A stretch of DNA of 16,633 bases from assembly GCA_019428955.1 (NCBI GenBank), contig JAHYJF010000045.1:1-16633 (forward strand), in the 5' to 3' direction. The translations under genes were made by a program, and so were the position numbers. This DNA is from Burkholderiaceae bacterium (GTDB taxonomy: Bacteria; Pseudomonadota; Gammaproteobacteria; Burkholderiales; Burkholderiaceae_E). Under the pieces are notes generated by a model that searched no databases, was not told where the DNA came from, and was given only the letters and a program-made list of their open reading frames with translations. Each line of letters starts with the position of its first letter. Within the stretch, counting starts at the first letter, position 1. Positions 8,494-16,525 of this stretch are shown here, piece after piece.

Positions 8494-9936
8494 ATGGTTT
8501 TCTCGCTGTTTGGGCGCAAGGGAAAGGCAGCCACCCGCAAGAAGGCGGGCGGCGCCAGCGCGCCCACCGGGGTAAAGCGTCGCGACAGCCCGGATACCCG
8601 CAGCAGCATCGAGGACCAGCGCGCGGCAGCGCGGTTGACCTCGCAAAAGATCGACCAGATCGAATCCGAGATCATGGCAACCTGGGAGACGGCCACCGTC
8701 GCCCCGGCTGCCGGCAACGCGAGCGCCCGGGCGCAGGGCCCGGGCGCGACGCCGGCTGCTGCCGTTCCCAGGGCGGTGCCGGCGCCCCCCCAGCAAGCAC
8801 TGACCCCCAAACCAAAGCCCGCGGCCAAGACAGCCCCCGGATCACGGTCACAGCAGGGTTCGACAGGCGGCACGACCGGGCTGATCGGACGCACGATCGA
8901 CGCCAACGCGATCGATATCTACGGCTCGACTCTCCCCGAGATTCTTGAGGAAGCGGGAATTCTCTATGCCAATGGCCATCCGCAGGAGGCCAGCGTCGTG
9001 CTGCGCCAGGCGCTCGAGGACCAGAGCACGGAGGCGGTACGGGCCTTGGGCTGGATGATGCTTCTCGACTTGCTCCAGGCAACCGGCGACAAGGCCGCGT
9101 TCGAGGAAGTGGCGCTCGCCTACGCGTCCCGGTTCGAAGCTTCGGCGCCGGGCTGGGAGGATGAGCAGGCCGCGACCCAGGCAAGGTCTCCGGACAGTGC
9201 CGCCACTTCCGCGTTCGCCTTGCCCCCGCATCTCGATGGCGCGGTTGCCGGGGTCTGTTCCAGAATAGCCCGCGCCATGTCGCGTCCCGGCGAAGTGGTG
9301 ATCGACTGCGGACCGGTGCGCAGCGTCGAGATCGCCGGCGCCAAGCATGTGCTGGCGGTGATCGAACGCTGCATCGCGTCGCGCCAGCAGGCCGTGATAG
9401 TCCAGCCAGAAGTACTCGGCGAAGCGGCGCTGGCCGCGATCGAAGCTGGCCGGCGCGACGACTCGCCGGCGTGCTGGATGCTGGCCATGCTGGCGACGCG
9501 GCTGCGTTCGGAACGACAGCAGTTCGAGGATCTCGCGATTGATTACTGCGTCACCTACGAAGTGTCGCCGCCCTCATGGGAACCGCCGCCGGACTGGATC
9601 CGCACCGAAAGACGCGCCCGTACGCGAACCGCGGCGGAGCTAGCGTACGATCCTCGCAGTTCCGCATTTGTCCTCAGCGGCGAGGTGACCGGCGCGATGG
9701 AGCCCGAGCTCGAGGCCTTGCGCAAGTACGCCAGCGCGCGCGGCGACGTGGTGATCGACTGCCGCAATTTGCGCCGTATCGATTTCGTGGCATCAGGCGC
9801 GATGCTCAATGCCGTCGTCGGGCTGACTGGTGCGGGCAAGAAGGTGCTGTTCGTGGAACCCAACCACCTCGTGCTGGCCCTGATGATGCTCATGGGTATC
9901 GTCGATCTGGTCGACATCCGCCGCCGGCGGCTCTGA
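8494..9936 (+). CDS. Protein with two STAS-like domains and duplicated helical segments
   Basis: I recognise the fold but not a named function. The 480-residue product has a basic, low-complexity Ala/Pro-rich N terminus (about 1-130) without a signal peptide, then a helical, TPR-like segment (about 147-224), a STAS-like domain (about 240-316), a second helical segment (about 325-368) and a second STAS-like domain (about 390-475). The halves align: WMMLLDLLQATGD...APGWED with CWMLAMLATRL...PPSWEP, and VVIDCGPVRSVEIAG with VVIDCRNLRRIDFVASG. Classical STAS antagonists carry a phosphorylated serine in DSSG; here the equivalent positions read EIAG and VASG, so the usual switch serine is absent. 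It lies between dksA and hslVU. A structural or ligand-binding role is inference. Confidence 0.8.
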   Translation: MVFSLFGRKGKAATRKKAGGASAPTGVKRRDSPDTRSSIEDQRAAARLTSQKIDQIESEIMATWETATVAPAAGNASARAQGPGATPAAAVPRAVPAPPQQALTPKPKPAAKTAPGSRSQQGSTGGTTGLIGRTIDANAIDIYGSTLPEILEEAGILYANGHPQEASVVLRQALEDQSTEAVRALGWMMLLDLLQATGDKAAFEEVALAYASRFEASAPGWEDEQAATQARSPDSAATSAFALPPHLDGAVAGVCSRIARAMSRPGEVVIDCGPVRSVEIAGAKHVLAVIERCIASRQQAVIVQPEVLGEAALAAIEAGRRDDSPACWMLAMLATRLRSERQQFEDLAIDYCVTYEVSPPSWEPPPDWIRTERRARTRTAAELAYDPRSSAFVLSGEVTGAMEPELEALRKYASARGDVVIDCRNLRRIDFVASGAMLNAVVGLTGAGKKVLFVEPNHLVLALMMLMGIVDLVDIRRRRL

Positions 9937-9953
9937 GCCTGGCCATACCCTGC

Positions 9954-9984
9954 TTGGTGGCGAGCGCTTGCGGGGCGCTAAACT
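9954..9984 (+). promoter_or_regulatory. Candidate promoter for hslVU
   Basis: TTGGTG (9954-9959) and TAAACT (9979-9984) are separated by 19 bp in the 124-bp gap before hslV. A heat-shock promoter would be expected for hslVU. CTTG occurs twice here, but I see no CCCCAT-type -10, so a sigma-32 promoter is not supported by eye. Confidence 0.25.
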
Positions 9985-10060
9985 ACTCTTTTGCCAGGGA
10001 GAGGGCTCCCCGGCATTTCCCCTAGCGGCCCCTGAACCGGCGGGCGAGGAAGGTTTGACG

Positions 10061-10615
10061 ATGGAGCAATTTCACGGCACGACGATTATCTCAGTGCGGC
10101 GCGGCGCCCAGCTGGCCATTGGCGGCGACGGCCAGGTGACGCTCGGCAACATCATCATCAAGGCTGGCGCCCGCAAGATCAGGAGACTGCGCAACGACAC
10201 CATACTGGCGGGATTTGCCGGCGGTACGGCTGACGCGTTCACCTTGTTCGAGCGATTCGAAGCCAAGCTCGAAAAACACTCCGGCCAGCTGCTGCGCTCG
10301 GCGGTGGAACTTGCCAAGGACTGGCGTACTGACCGCGTGTTGCGCCGGCTGGAAGCCATGCTGGCGATTGCCGACCGCGAACACTCGCTGATCATCACCG
10401 GCAACGGCGAGGTCCTCGAGCCCGAGCACGGTTTGATCGCGATCGGCAGCGGCGGCCCTTACGCCCACTCTGCCGCGCGCGCGCTGCTCGAAAACACCAC
10501 GCTCGACGCCGCGCAGATCGTGGCCCGATCCCTGGCGATCGCGGCTGAACTGTGTATCTATACCAACGACCAGCACACCATCGAGGTGCTGGGAGAGGCG
10601 ACGGGAGAAGCCTGA
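10061..10615 (+). CDS. hslV: ATP-dependent protease subunit HslV
   Basis: HslV is the proteasome-like threonine peptidase of the HslUV (ClpYQ) complex, which degrades misfolded and regulatory proteins. The 184-residue product begins MEQFHGTTIISVRR. The catalytic threonine of the family is the first of the TT pair, here Thr7, so six residues must be removed to expose it, unlike E. coli where only Met is lost. Other conserved parts are GDGQVTLGN (22-30), GFAGGTADAFTLFERFEAKLE (from 51) and GSGGPYAHSAARALLENT (129-146). The start at 10061 has a strong GAGGAAGG seven bases upstream; an in-frame ATG at 9968 gives non-family sequence. hslU begins one base after the stop codon. Confidence 0.97.
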   Translation: MEQFHGTTIISVRRGAQLAIGGDGQVTLGNIIIKAGARKIRRLRNDTILAGFAGGTADAFTLFERFEAKLEKHSGQLLRSAVELAKDWRTDRVLRRLEAMLAIADREHSLIITGNGEVLEPEHGLIAIGSGGPYAHSAARALLENTTLDAAQIVARSLAIAAELCIYTNDQHTIEVLGEATGEA

Positions 10616-10616
10616 G

Positions 10617-11948
10617 ATGACCCAGATGACACCCGAGGAGATCGTTTCCGAGCTCGACAAGCACATCGTCGGACAGCAGCGTGCCAAGCGCGCCGTGGCC
10701 ATCGCGCTGCGCGACCGCTGGCGCCGCCAGCAGGTGGCCGAGCCGATGCGCAGCGAGATCGTGCCCAAGAACATCCTGATGATCGGGCCCACGGGTGTCG
10801 GCAAGACCGAGATCGCGCGGCGCCTGGCGCGGCTTGCGAATGCCCCGTTCATCAAGATCGAGGCGACCAAGTTCACCGAGGTCGGTTACGTCGGGCGCGA
10901 CGTCGACTCGATCATCCGCGACCTGGTCGAAACCGCAGTCAAGCAGACCCGCGAGCAGGAGATGCACAAGGTCGAGCAGCGCGCGCTCGACGCCGCCGAG
11001 GACCGCATCCTCGACGTGCTGGTGCCGCCGCCGCGGGGCGGCGAGGACAGGCCTATGGGTGGCGGTGAACCAGATTCGGCAACCCGACAGAAGTTTCGCA
11101 AGCGGCTGCGCGAAGGCGATCTCGATGAGCGCGAGATCGAGATCGAGGTGACGCAGCAGGCGCCGTCGATGGAACTTCTCGGGCCTTCGGGGATGGAGGA
11201 GATGACCCAGCAACTGCAATCGATGTTCGCCAATATCCAGGGGCGCAGGGCGCCGCGGAAGTTGCGTATCGACGAGGCACTGCGCTTGCTCACCGACGAG
11301 GAGGCCGGCAAGCTGGTCAACGAGGACGAAATCCGTGTCCAGGCCGTGCAGGACGTCGAGCAGAACGGCATCGTCTTCCTCGACGAGATCGACAAGATCG
11401 CGGCGCGCAGCGAGACGCAGGGCGCCGATGTTTCACGCCAGGGCGTACAGCGCGATCTGCTGCCGCTGATCGAGGGCACCGCGATCAAGACCCGCTATGG
11501 CGTTATCCGCTCCGATCACATCCTGTTCATCGGTTCCGGGGCGTTCCACGTCGCCAAGCCATCGGACCTGATTCCCGAACTGCAGGGGCGGCTCCCGATC
11601 AGGGTCGAGCTGGACTCGCTGACGACCAAGGACTTCGTGCGCATCCTGCGCGACACCGACGCCAGTCTGACCAAGCAATACCAGGAGCTGTTGGCAACCG
11701 AGCAGGTGACGCTCGATTTCCGTCCCGACGGGATCGAGCGCTTGGCGCAGATGGCGTTCGCAGTCAACGAGAGCACCGAGAACATCGGCGCGCGCCGGCT
11801 GTTCACGATCATGGAGAAACTGCTCGAGGAAGTCTCGTTCGGTGCCAGCCGACTGGGCGGGCAGACGGTGGTAATCGATGCCGCCTATGTCGATCAGAGG
11901 CTCGGCGAACTGAGCGCCAACGAGGATCTCTCTCGCTTCGTGCTCTGA
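10617..11948 (+). CDS. hslU: HslU, ATPase/unfoldase subunit of the HslUV protease
   Basis: HslU is the AAA+ ring that unfolds substrates and threads them into HslV. The 443-residue product has Walker A GPTGVGKT (57-64), the pore loop GYVG (90-93), the intermediate domain (about 110-240), Walker B VFLDEID (253-259), the sensor-2 region GARR (391-394) and the C-terminal tail DLSRFVL, which in the family inserts into HslV pockets to activate it. The ATG at 10617 starts one base after the hslV stop, with GGGAGAAG in the hslV 3' end as ribosome-binding site; an internal ATG at 10626 is possible but less typical. The length is normal and no motif is missing. The gene ends convergent with the CoA-transferase. 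Confidence 0.97.
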   Translation: MTQMTPEEIVSELDKHIVGQQRAKRAVAIALRDRWRRQQVAEPMRSEIVPKNILMIGPTGVGKTEIARRLARLANAPFIKIEATKFTEVGYVGRDVDSIIRDLVETAVKQTREQEMHKVEQRALDAAEDRILDVLVPPPRGGEDRPMGGGEPDSATRQKFRKRLREGDLDEREIEIEVTQQAPSMELLGPSGMEEMTQQLQSMFANIQGRRAPRKLRIDEALRLLTDEEAGKLVNEDEIRVQAVQDVEQNGIVFLDEIDKIAARSETQGADVSRQGVQRDLLPLIEGTAIKTRYGVIRSDHILFIGSGAFHVAKPSDLIPELQGRLPIRVELDSLTTKDFVRILRDTDASLTKQYQELLATEQVTLDFRPDGIERLAQMAFAVNESTENIGARRLFTIMEKLLEEVSFGASRLGGQTVVIDAAYVDQRLGELSANEDLSRFVL

Positions 11949-11959
11949 GCCCCCGACAA

Positions 11960-11977
11960 GGGCCGGGCGCCCGGCCC
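11960..11977. terminator. GC palindrome between convergent genes, possible bidirectional terminator
   Basis: GGGCCGGGCGCCCGGCCC is a perfect 18-base palindrome in the 47-bp gap between the hslU stop (11948) and the CoA-transferase stop (11996). It can form the same 7-bp hairpin with a GCGC loop in RNA from either strand. There is no T-run on either side, so Rho-independent activity is uncertain. Confidence 0.4.
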
Positions 11978-11995
11978 CGCTGGTAGGCGCCGCCG

Positions 11996-14002
11996 CTATG
12001 GTTGGGGATCGCGCAGGTGGGCGATCGCGTCGCCGGCACTCTCGTAGATGTGCGGCGAGACGCCCCGTTCGAGCAGCGTGTGGCCGAGTTTGGCGCGCAT
12101 GAACGAACTGGTGCTGTAGCGGGTCACCCTGAGGTAATAGCGCTCGACCACCGCGCGCACCATGCGGGCGTAATCGTCGGCGAGGTTGGGCGCGAGCTCG
12201 AAACCGTCGTAGTTGACCACGGCGTAGATCTTGCGCCCGAGAGGCTCGCAAATCCGGCGGACGTGCTCCATGATCGCGTCGATCTGTTCCCGTGAATCGA
12301 TTCGCAGTTTCTCGAAGTTGAGGAACAGCATGTTGCGCTTCTCGTCGAAAAGCAGCCGCATTTCGAGAGGCACGTGCAGCAGCTGGTCGCGCAATCCCAT
12401 TGGTTCTTCGCTGAAGATCCGCGGGTCCATCTTCGCCAGCGGCTGGGCGATCACGGGTGCGAAATCGATGTGCGCCAGAATGTCGCGCTGCAGCTCGATG
12501 CCGGGCGCGATCTCGATCAGTTCAAGCCCTTGCGCGCCCAGCCGGAACACGCAACGTTCGGTGACGTAGAGCACGCGACGCGCGTCGCGCGCGGCCAGCG
12601 CGCCGGAGAATGTTCGGTGCTCGACCTCGGCGACGAACTTGCGCGAGCGCCCTTCGCTGACTATGCGCAGCCGGCCATTCTCCACCGCCACCTCCAATCC
12701 GCCGGTGGTGAAGGTGCCGACGAACACCACCGTGGCGGTGTTCTGGCTGATGTTGATGAAGCCGCCGGCGCCGGCCAGGCGCGAACCGAAGCGCGAGACG
12801 TTGAGGTTGCCGGCGCGATCGGCCTGGGCCAGCCCGAGGAAGGCGATATCGAGTCCGCCGCCGTCATAGAAATCGAATTGTGACGGCTGGTCAATGATCG
12901 ACTGGGCGTTGACCGCGGCGCCAAAGTCGAACCCGCCGGCGGGCAGTCCGCCGATAACCCCGGGTTCGGTGGTCAACGTCACGAGGTCGAGCGCGTTCTC
13001 CTCGTTGGCTACCGCGGCGACGCCCTCGGGCATGCCGATGCCGAGGTTGACCACCATGTTGGGGCGCAGTTCCATCGCCGCGCGCCGCGCGATGACCTTG
13101 CGGTCGTCCAGCGCCATCGGCGCGAGCGACGCCACCGGCACCCGAATTTCGGAAGCGAAAGCGGCGCTGTAGGGGGTCGCGAAGGTCTGGTGGTGGTTTT
13201 CAGGCTGCGAGATCACCACGCAATCGACCAGTACCCCGGGAATATGCACGCGGCGCGGATTGAGCGAGCCGCGCTCGGCGATCCGCTCGACCTGGGCGAT
13301 GACGATGCCGCCGCAGTTGTGTGCGGCCATCGCAATCGCCTGCACCTCGAGCGTCAGCGCCTCGCGTTCCATCGTGATATTGCCATCCTGGTCGGCGGTG
13401 GTGCCGCGGACGATTCCGACGTGGATCGGCAGCGCGCGATAGAAGAGAAATTCCTGGCCGTGGATCTGCAATATCTCGACGAGGTCTTCGGTGGTGCGCT
13501 CGTTGAGCTTGCCGCCGCCGTGGCGCGGGTCGACGAAAGTGTCCAGTCCCACCCGGCTCAGATGTCCGGGCTTGCCGGCGGCGATGTCCCTGAACAGGTG
13601 CGCGATCACCCCCTGGGGCAGGTTGTAGGCCTCGATCAGGTTGCCGACCGCGAGTTCCTGCAGCCCCGGAACCAGCCCCCAGTGCCCGCCAATGACCCGG
13701 CGCACCAGCCCCTGGTGAGCGAGGTGGTTCAGTCCGCGGCGCTTGCCGTCGCCCTGGCCGGCTGCGTAGATCAAGGTCAGATCACGGGGACTGCCGCTGG
13801 CCTCGCCGTCGGAAGCGTTGAGGAAACGCTGCTCCAGCGCGATCGCGATTTCCTCGGCAAAGCCGATCCCGACGAAGCCGCCCGTGGCGACGTTATTGCC
13901 GTCGGCGATCAGGCTGACCGCCTCGGCGGCGGTAACCACCTTGTTGCGGTGAATCGCCTGGCGGCGGTTCTGTTCGGTGGGGCCAACTACCTGCTCGGAC
14001 AT
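11996..14002 (-). CDS. Family I acyl-CoA:acetate/3-ketoacid CoA-transferase with C-terminal extension
   Basis: The 668-residue product resembles YdiF/propionate CoA-transferases, which move CoA between carboxylic acids through a glutamyl-CoA intermediate. Two CoA-transferase halves are visible: the N-terminal one (about 19-290) opens KVVTAAEAVSLIADGNNVATGGFVG-like sequence, and the second (about 300-535) has VVNLGIGMPEGVA and the active-site glutamate in TLTTEPGVIGG (Glu346). E. coli YdiF is near 530 residues. Here about 130 more follow, with alternating strands and helices ending in an ESAGDAIAHL motif that recalls SpoIIAA/STAS-like domains. The ATG at 14002 has GGAG seven bases upstream; a TTG at 14020 is an alternative. 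The substrate is unknown. The histidine phosphatase lies 72 bases upstream on the same strand. Confidence 0.9.
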   Translation of the reverse strand: MSEQVVGPTEQNRRQAIHRNKVVTAAEAVSLIADGNNVATGGFVGIGFAEEIAIALEQRFLNASDGEASGSPRDLTLIYAAGQGDGKRRGLNHLAHQGLVRRVIGGHWGLVPGLQELAVGNLIEAYNLPQGVIAHLFRDIAAGKPGHLSRVGLDTFVDPRHGGGKLNERTTEDLVEILQIHGQEFLFYRALPIHVGIVRGTTADQDGNITMEREALTLEVQAIAMAAHNCGGIVIAQVERIAERGSLNPRRVHIPGVLVDCVVISQPENHHQTFATPYSAAFASEIRVPVASLAPMALDDRKVIARRAAMELRPNMVVNLGIGMPEGVAAVANEENALDLVTLTTEPGVIGGLPAGGFDFGAAVNAQSIIDQPSQFDFYDGGGLDIAFLGLAQADRAGNLNVSRFGSRLAGAGGFINISQNTATVVFVGTFTTGGLEVAVENGRLRIVSEGRSRKFVAEVEHRTFSGALAARDARRVLYVTERCVFRLGAQGLELIEIAPGIELQRDILAHIDFAPVIAQPLAKMDPRIFSEEPMGLRDQLLHVPLEMRLLFDEKRNMLFLNFEKLRIDSREQIDAIMEHVRRICEPLGRKIYAVVNYDGFELAPNLADDYARMVRAVVERYYLRVTRYSTSSFMRAKLGHTLLERGVSPHIYESAGDAIAHLRDPQP

Positions 14003-14074
14003 TGGGCTACTCCGTGGCAATGAGTCGTGCCAGCGCCGCCTGCGGTTGCGCCCACCGGATCGCGTCCACCAGGG

Positions 14075-14695
14075 TCAGGTGGTCGGGCTCACGGGCTGGT
14101 TGCGGGTGACTACCGAGATGCGGCGCGCTGTGGTTACTGTGCCCCCGGGCGAGGCAATGTGCAACTCGGTCAGGGTCGAATAATCGATCCTGGTCGCGGC
14201 GAAACCTTCCAGCGGCTCGTCGCACAGCATCCTGGGCAGGGTCTGGATCACTCCGGCGTGGGTAAAGATCGCGATGGTCGCGTCGGGGGCCAGAGAGGAA
14301 TCGGCGAGCGTGTCCTGCGCCCAGGCCAGCGCGCGCGCGGCCAGTGCGCCGACCGTCTCGCCGCCGGGCGGCGCCAGGCCCACCAGGTTGGCGCGCCACG
14401 CCGCCAGCGCCGCAGCCTCGATCTCCGACCACGGCAGGCCTTCCCATTGCCCGAAATCGAGTTCGGCGAGCCGCCGGTCGGAGAGGGGCTCCGGCCAGCC
14501 GTGGGTGGCCAGCGCGCTCGCCACCGCGCGGCAGCGCGCCAGAGGACTGGTGAACACCGCCTGGGGGCGGGGGAGATCGAGGCAGCCACGGACCAGCGCC
14601 GCCAGTGCGCTCGGCTGGGCCGGCACGTCGAGCCGGCCATAGCACGTGCCGGGCGCGATTGCGGGAACAGGGTGGCGGATCAGAACCAGTTTCAT
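14075..14695 (-). CDS. Histidine phosphatase family protein (phosphoglycerate mutase/CobC-like)
   Basis: This 206-residue protein belongs to the branch-1 histidine phosphatases. The active-site residues are present: Arg7-His8 in LIRHP (the phospho-histidine, with Pro where RHG is common), Arg54 in SPLARCRAVA, Glu78 in LAELDFGQWEG and His146 in FTHAGVI. CYGRLDVP at 19-26 resembles alpha-ribazole phosphatases (CobC), but no cobalamin genes are near, so the substrate is open. The ATG at 14695 is chosen because the protein then starts MKLVLIRHP, as the family does; an in-frame start at 14866 adds 57 unrelated residues. It is divergent from argB and precedes the CoA-transferase, with which it may share a transcript. 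Confidence 0.88.
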   Translation of the reverse strand: MKLVLIRHPVPAIAPGTCYGRLDVPAQPSALAALVRGCLDLPRPQAVFTSPLARCRAVASALATHGWPEPLSDRRLAELDFGQWEGLPWSEIEAAALAAWRANLVGLAPPGGETVGALAARALAWAQDTLADSSLAPDATIAIFTHAGVIQTLPRMLCDEPLEGFAATRIDYSTLTELHIASPGGTVTTARRISVVTRNQPVSPTT

Positions 14696-14772
14696 CGCTG
14701 CGAGGTCCCGAAAATGGCGGCGTTTGACGAGCCCGAACATCAGCGGTGACGCTGGCCCAGGTGGGCCTCGGG

Positions 14773-14792
14773 TAGAATCAAACCGAGCTCGG
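14773..14792 (+). promoter_or_regulatory. Candidate argB -10 element with adjacent palindrome
   Basis: TAGAAT (14773-14778) matches five of six -10 bases in the 197-bp divergent gap. The 10-base palindrome CCGAGCTCGG (14783-14792) lies at the expected transcription start, and CTCGG before the -10 can pair with CCGAG after it. No good -35 is seen. A role as operator is speculative. Confidence 0.3.
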
Positions 14793-14892
14793 ATCGGGCT
14801 CAACCTGCATCTTACGCGCTCGCGGTTTGCGACCACGGCGCGCCCCGGAGCAGGCGTGCCGACCAATCAGACCAGCAGTGGAGCGATCCTCG

Positions 14893-15798
14893 ATGAGTAC
14901 TGCTACGCCACCAGCAAGCGCACCGATCTCGCCGGCCCAGAAGGCCGCGACGCTGACCGAGGCCCTGCCCTACATCCGCCGTTTCCACGGCAAGCTGGTC
15001 GTCGTCAAGTATGGCGGCAATGCGATGACCGACGAGAACCTCAAGCGCAGCTTCGCGCGCGACGTGGTGCTGCTCAAGCTGGTGGGCCTGAACCCGGTGG
15101 TGGTCCACGGTGGCGGGCCGCAGATCGAGCAACTGCTCGCGAGGGTCGGCAAGAAGGGGGAGTTCGTCCAGGGGATGAGGGTCACCGACGCCGAGACCAT
15201 GGATGTGGTCGAGATGGTGCTGGCCGGCCAGGTGAACAAGGAGATCGTCGAGCTGATCAATCACGCCGGTGGCCGGGCGGTTGGCCTGACCGGACAGGAC
15301 GGCGGCCTGATCAACGCGCGCAAGCTGCGCATGACCTCGAAGGACAAGCCCGGCGAACAGATCGACATCGGCCAGGTCGGCGAGATCGAGTCGATCGACC
15401 CGCGCATCATCCAGACGCTGACCGGCAACGGCTTCATCCCGGTGATCGCACCGATCGGTTCGGGGGGCGAAGGCGAGACCTACAACATCAACGCCGACGT
15501 CGTCGCCGGCAAGATCGCCGAGGTTCTCAAGGCCGAGAAGCTGATCCTGATGACCAACACCCGGGGCGTTCTCGACCAGCAGGGGAAGTTGCTCACCGGG
15601 TTGACCGCTGGCCAGATCGACGAGCTCTTTGCCGCCGGCACTATCTCCGGGGGCATGCTGCCCAAGATTTCCTCGGCACTTGAGGCTGCCCGCGGCGGGG
15701 TGAGCGCGGTGCACATCATCGATGGCCGGGTCGACCACGCCCTGTTGCTCGAGATCATGACCGACCACGGGGTCGGGACCATGATTCGCAGCCTCTAG
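14893..15798 (+). CDS. argB: Acetylglutamate kinase
   Basis: ArgB phosphorylates N-acetylglutamate, the second step of arginine synthesis. The 301-residue protein shows the amino-acid kinase motifs VVVKYGGNAM (36-45, Lys39), VHGGGPQI (71-78), GMRVTD (94-99), NINADVVAGKIA (198-209) and the phosphate-contacting lysine in GGMLPKIS (Lys258). It is about 40 residues longer than the E. coli enzyme and has the N-terminal helix AATLTEALPYIRRFHGK (18-34). In Pseudomonas-type kinases this helix forms the hexamer and the arginine site, so feedback inhibition by arginine is likely. The ATG at 14893 has TGGAG nine bases upstream; a start at 14827 adds unrelated sequence. A HAD phosphatase gene follows after 28 bases. 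Confidence 0.97.
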   Translation: MSTATPPASAPISPAQKAATLTEALPYIRRFHGKLVVVKYGGNAMTDENLKRSFARDVVLLKLVGLNPVVVHGGGPQIEQLLARVGKKGEFVQGMRVTDAETMDVVEMVLAGQVNKEIVELINHAGGRAVGLTGQDGGLINARKLRMTSKDKPGEQIDIGQVGEIESIDPRIIQTLTGNGFIPVIAPIGSGGEGETYNINADVVAGKIAEVLKAEKLILMTNTRGVLDQQGKLLTGLTAGQIDELFAAGTISGGMLPKISSALEAARGGVSAVHIIDGRVDHALLLEIMTDHGVGTMIRSL

Positions 15799-15826
15799 CC
15801 CGGGCAGGCCAAGGCAACGGCCAGCG

Positions 15827-16525
15827 ATGCATCCGGTCTGGCTGCTCGACCTCGACAACACGCTGCACGACGCCGCGGCGGTGGTGTTCCCGCGGATCAA
15901 CCGCGCGATGACCGATTTCGTGGTCGCACGCCTGGGCGTCCCCGAGCAACAGGCCAATGAGTTGCGCCAGTTCTACTGGCAGCGCTACGGCGCGACCATG
16001 CTCGGACTGGTGCGGCATCACGCGATCGACGCCCATGATTTCCTCCACGCCACCCATCCATTTCCCGATATCCACCGGCTGGTCCGCCGCGACCAGCGCC
16101 TGGCGCAGGCCTTGCGCCGGCTGCCGGGGCGCAAGGTGATCGTCACCAATGCGCCGGCGAAATATGCCCGGGGGGTCATCAAGGCGCTGGGGATCGGCGC
16201 CTTCCTCGATGATGTGATATCGATCGAGTCGATGCGCTTCGCCGGGCGCTTCCAGCCCAAGCCGTCTCGCCCGATGCTGCGCCGCCTGGCGGCACGACTG
16301 CGGGTGCCCCGCGCGCGTTGCGTGCTGGTCGAGGACTCGCTCGAGAACCTGATCAGCGCGCATCGAGTCGGCATGCGAACCGTCCATGTCACCGGCGTGG
16401 CGAGCGGTGTCGGAAAGATGGCGCGGAAAGCGCGTAGTGGTTCGGACCGGCGCGTGGGCCTTCAAGTACAATCGGTCACACTCCTGGCGCGCCGACGGCT
16501 GCGCTCGGCGCACCTGAGCCCATGA
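15827..16525 (+). CDS. HAD-superfamily hydrolase, pyrimidine 5'-nucleotidase-like
   Basis: The 232-residue product is a HAD phosphatase of the pyrimidine 5'-nucleotidase (SDT1-like) group, expected to dephosphorylate pyrimidine nucleotides or similar compounds. The four HAD motifs are DLDNT (Asp8 nucleophile, Asp10), VIVTNAP (Thr107), QPKPS (Lys145) and VLVEDSLENL (Glu169, Asp170). A helical cap lies between motifs I and II (about 15-100), with the family-typical FYWQRYGATMLGL (49-61). The ATG at 15827 is the only sensible start and its ribosome-binding site is weak. The stop overlaps the slmA ATG (ATGA), so the two are probably coupled. The gene commonly lies between argB and slmA in betaproteobacteria. 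Exact substrate specificity is unproven. Confidence 0.9.
   Translation: MHPVWLLDLDNTLHDAAAVVFPRINRAMTDFVVARLGVPEQQANELRQFYWQRYGATMLGLVRHHAIDAHDFLHATHPFPDIHRLVRRDQRLAQALRRLPGRKVIVTNAPAKYARGVIKALGIGAFLDDVISIESMRFAGRFQPKPSRPMLRRLAARLRVPRARCVLVEDSLENLISAHRVGMRTVHVTGVASGVGKMARKARSGSDRRVGLQVQSVTLLARRRLRSAHLSP

Noticed and set aside
9954..9990. A sigma-32 heat-shock promoter before hslV
   Set aside because: CTTG occurs twice, but neither is followed at the right distance by a CCCCAT-like -10.
14812..15957. A 381-codon minus-strand open frame covering argB and part of the nucleotidase gene
   Set aside because: It is the antisense shadow of two well-supported genes and shows Asp/Leu/His/Gly-rich sequence without any family resemblance.
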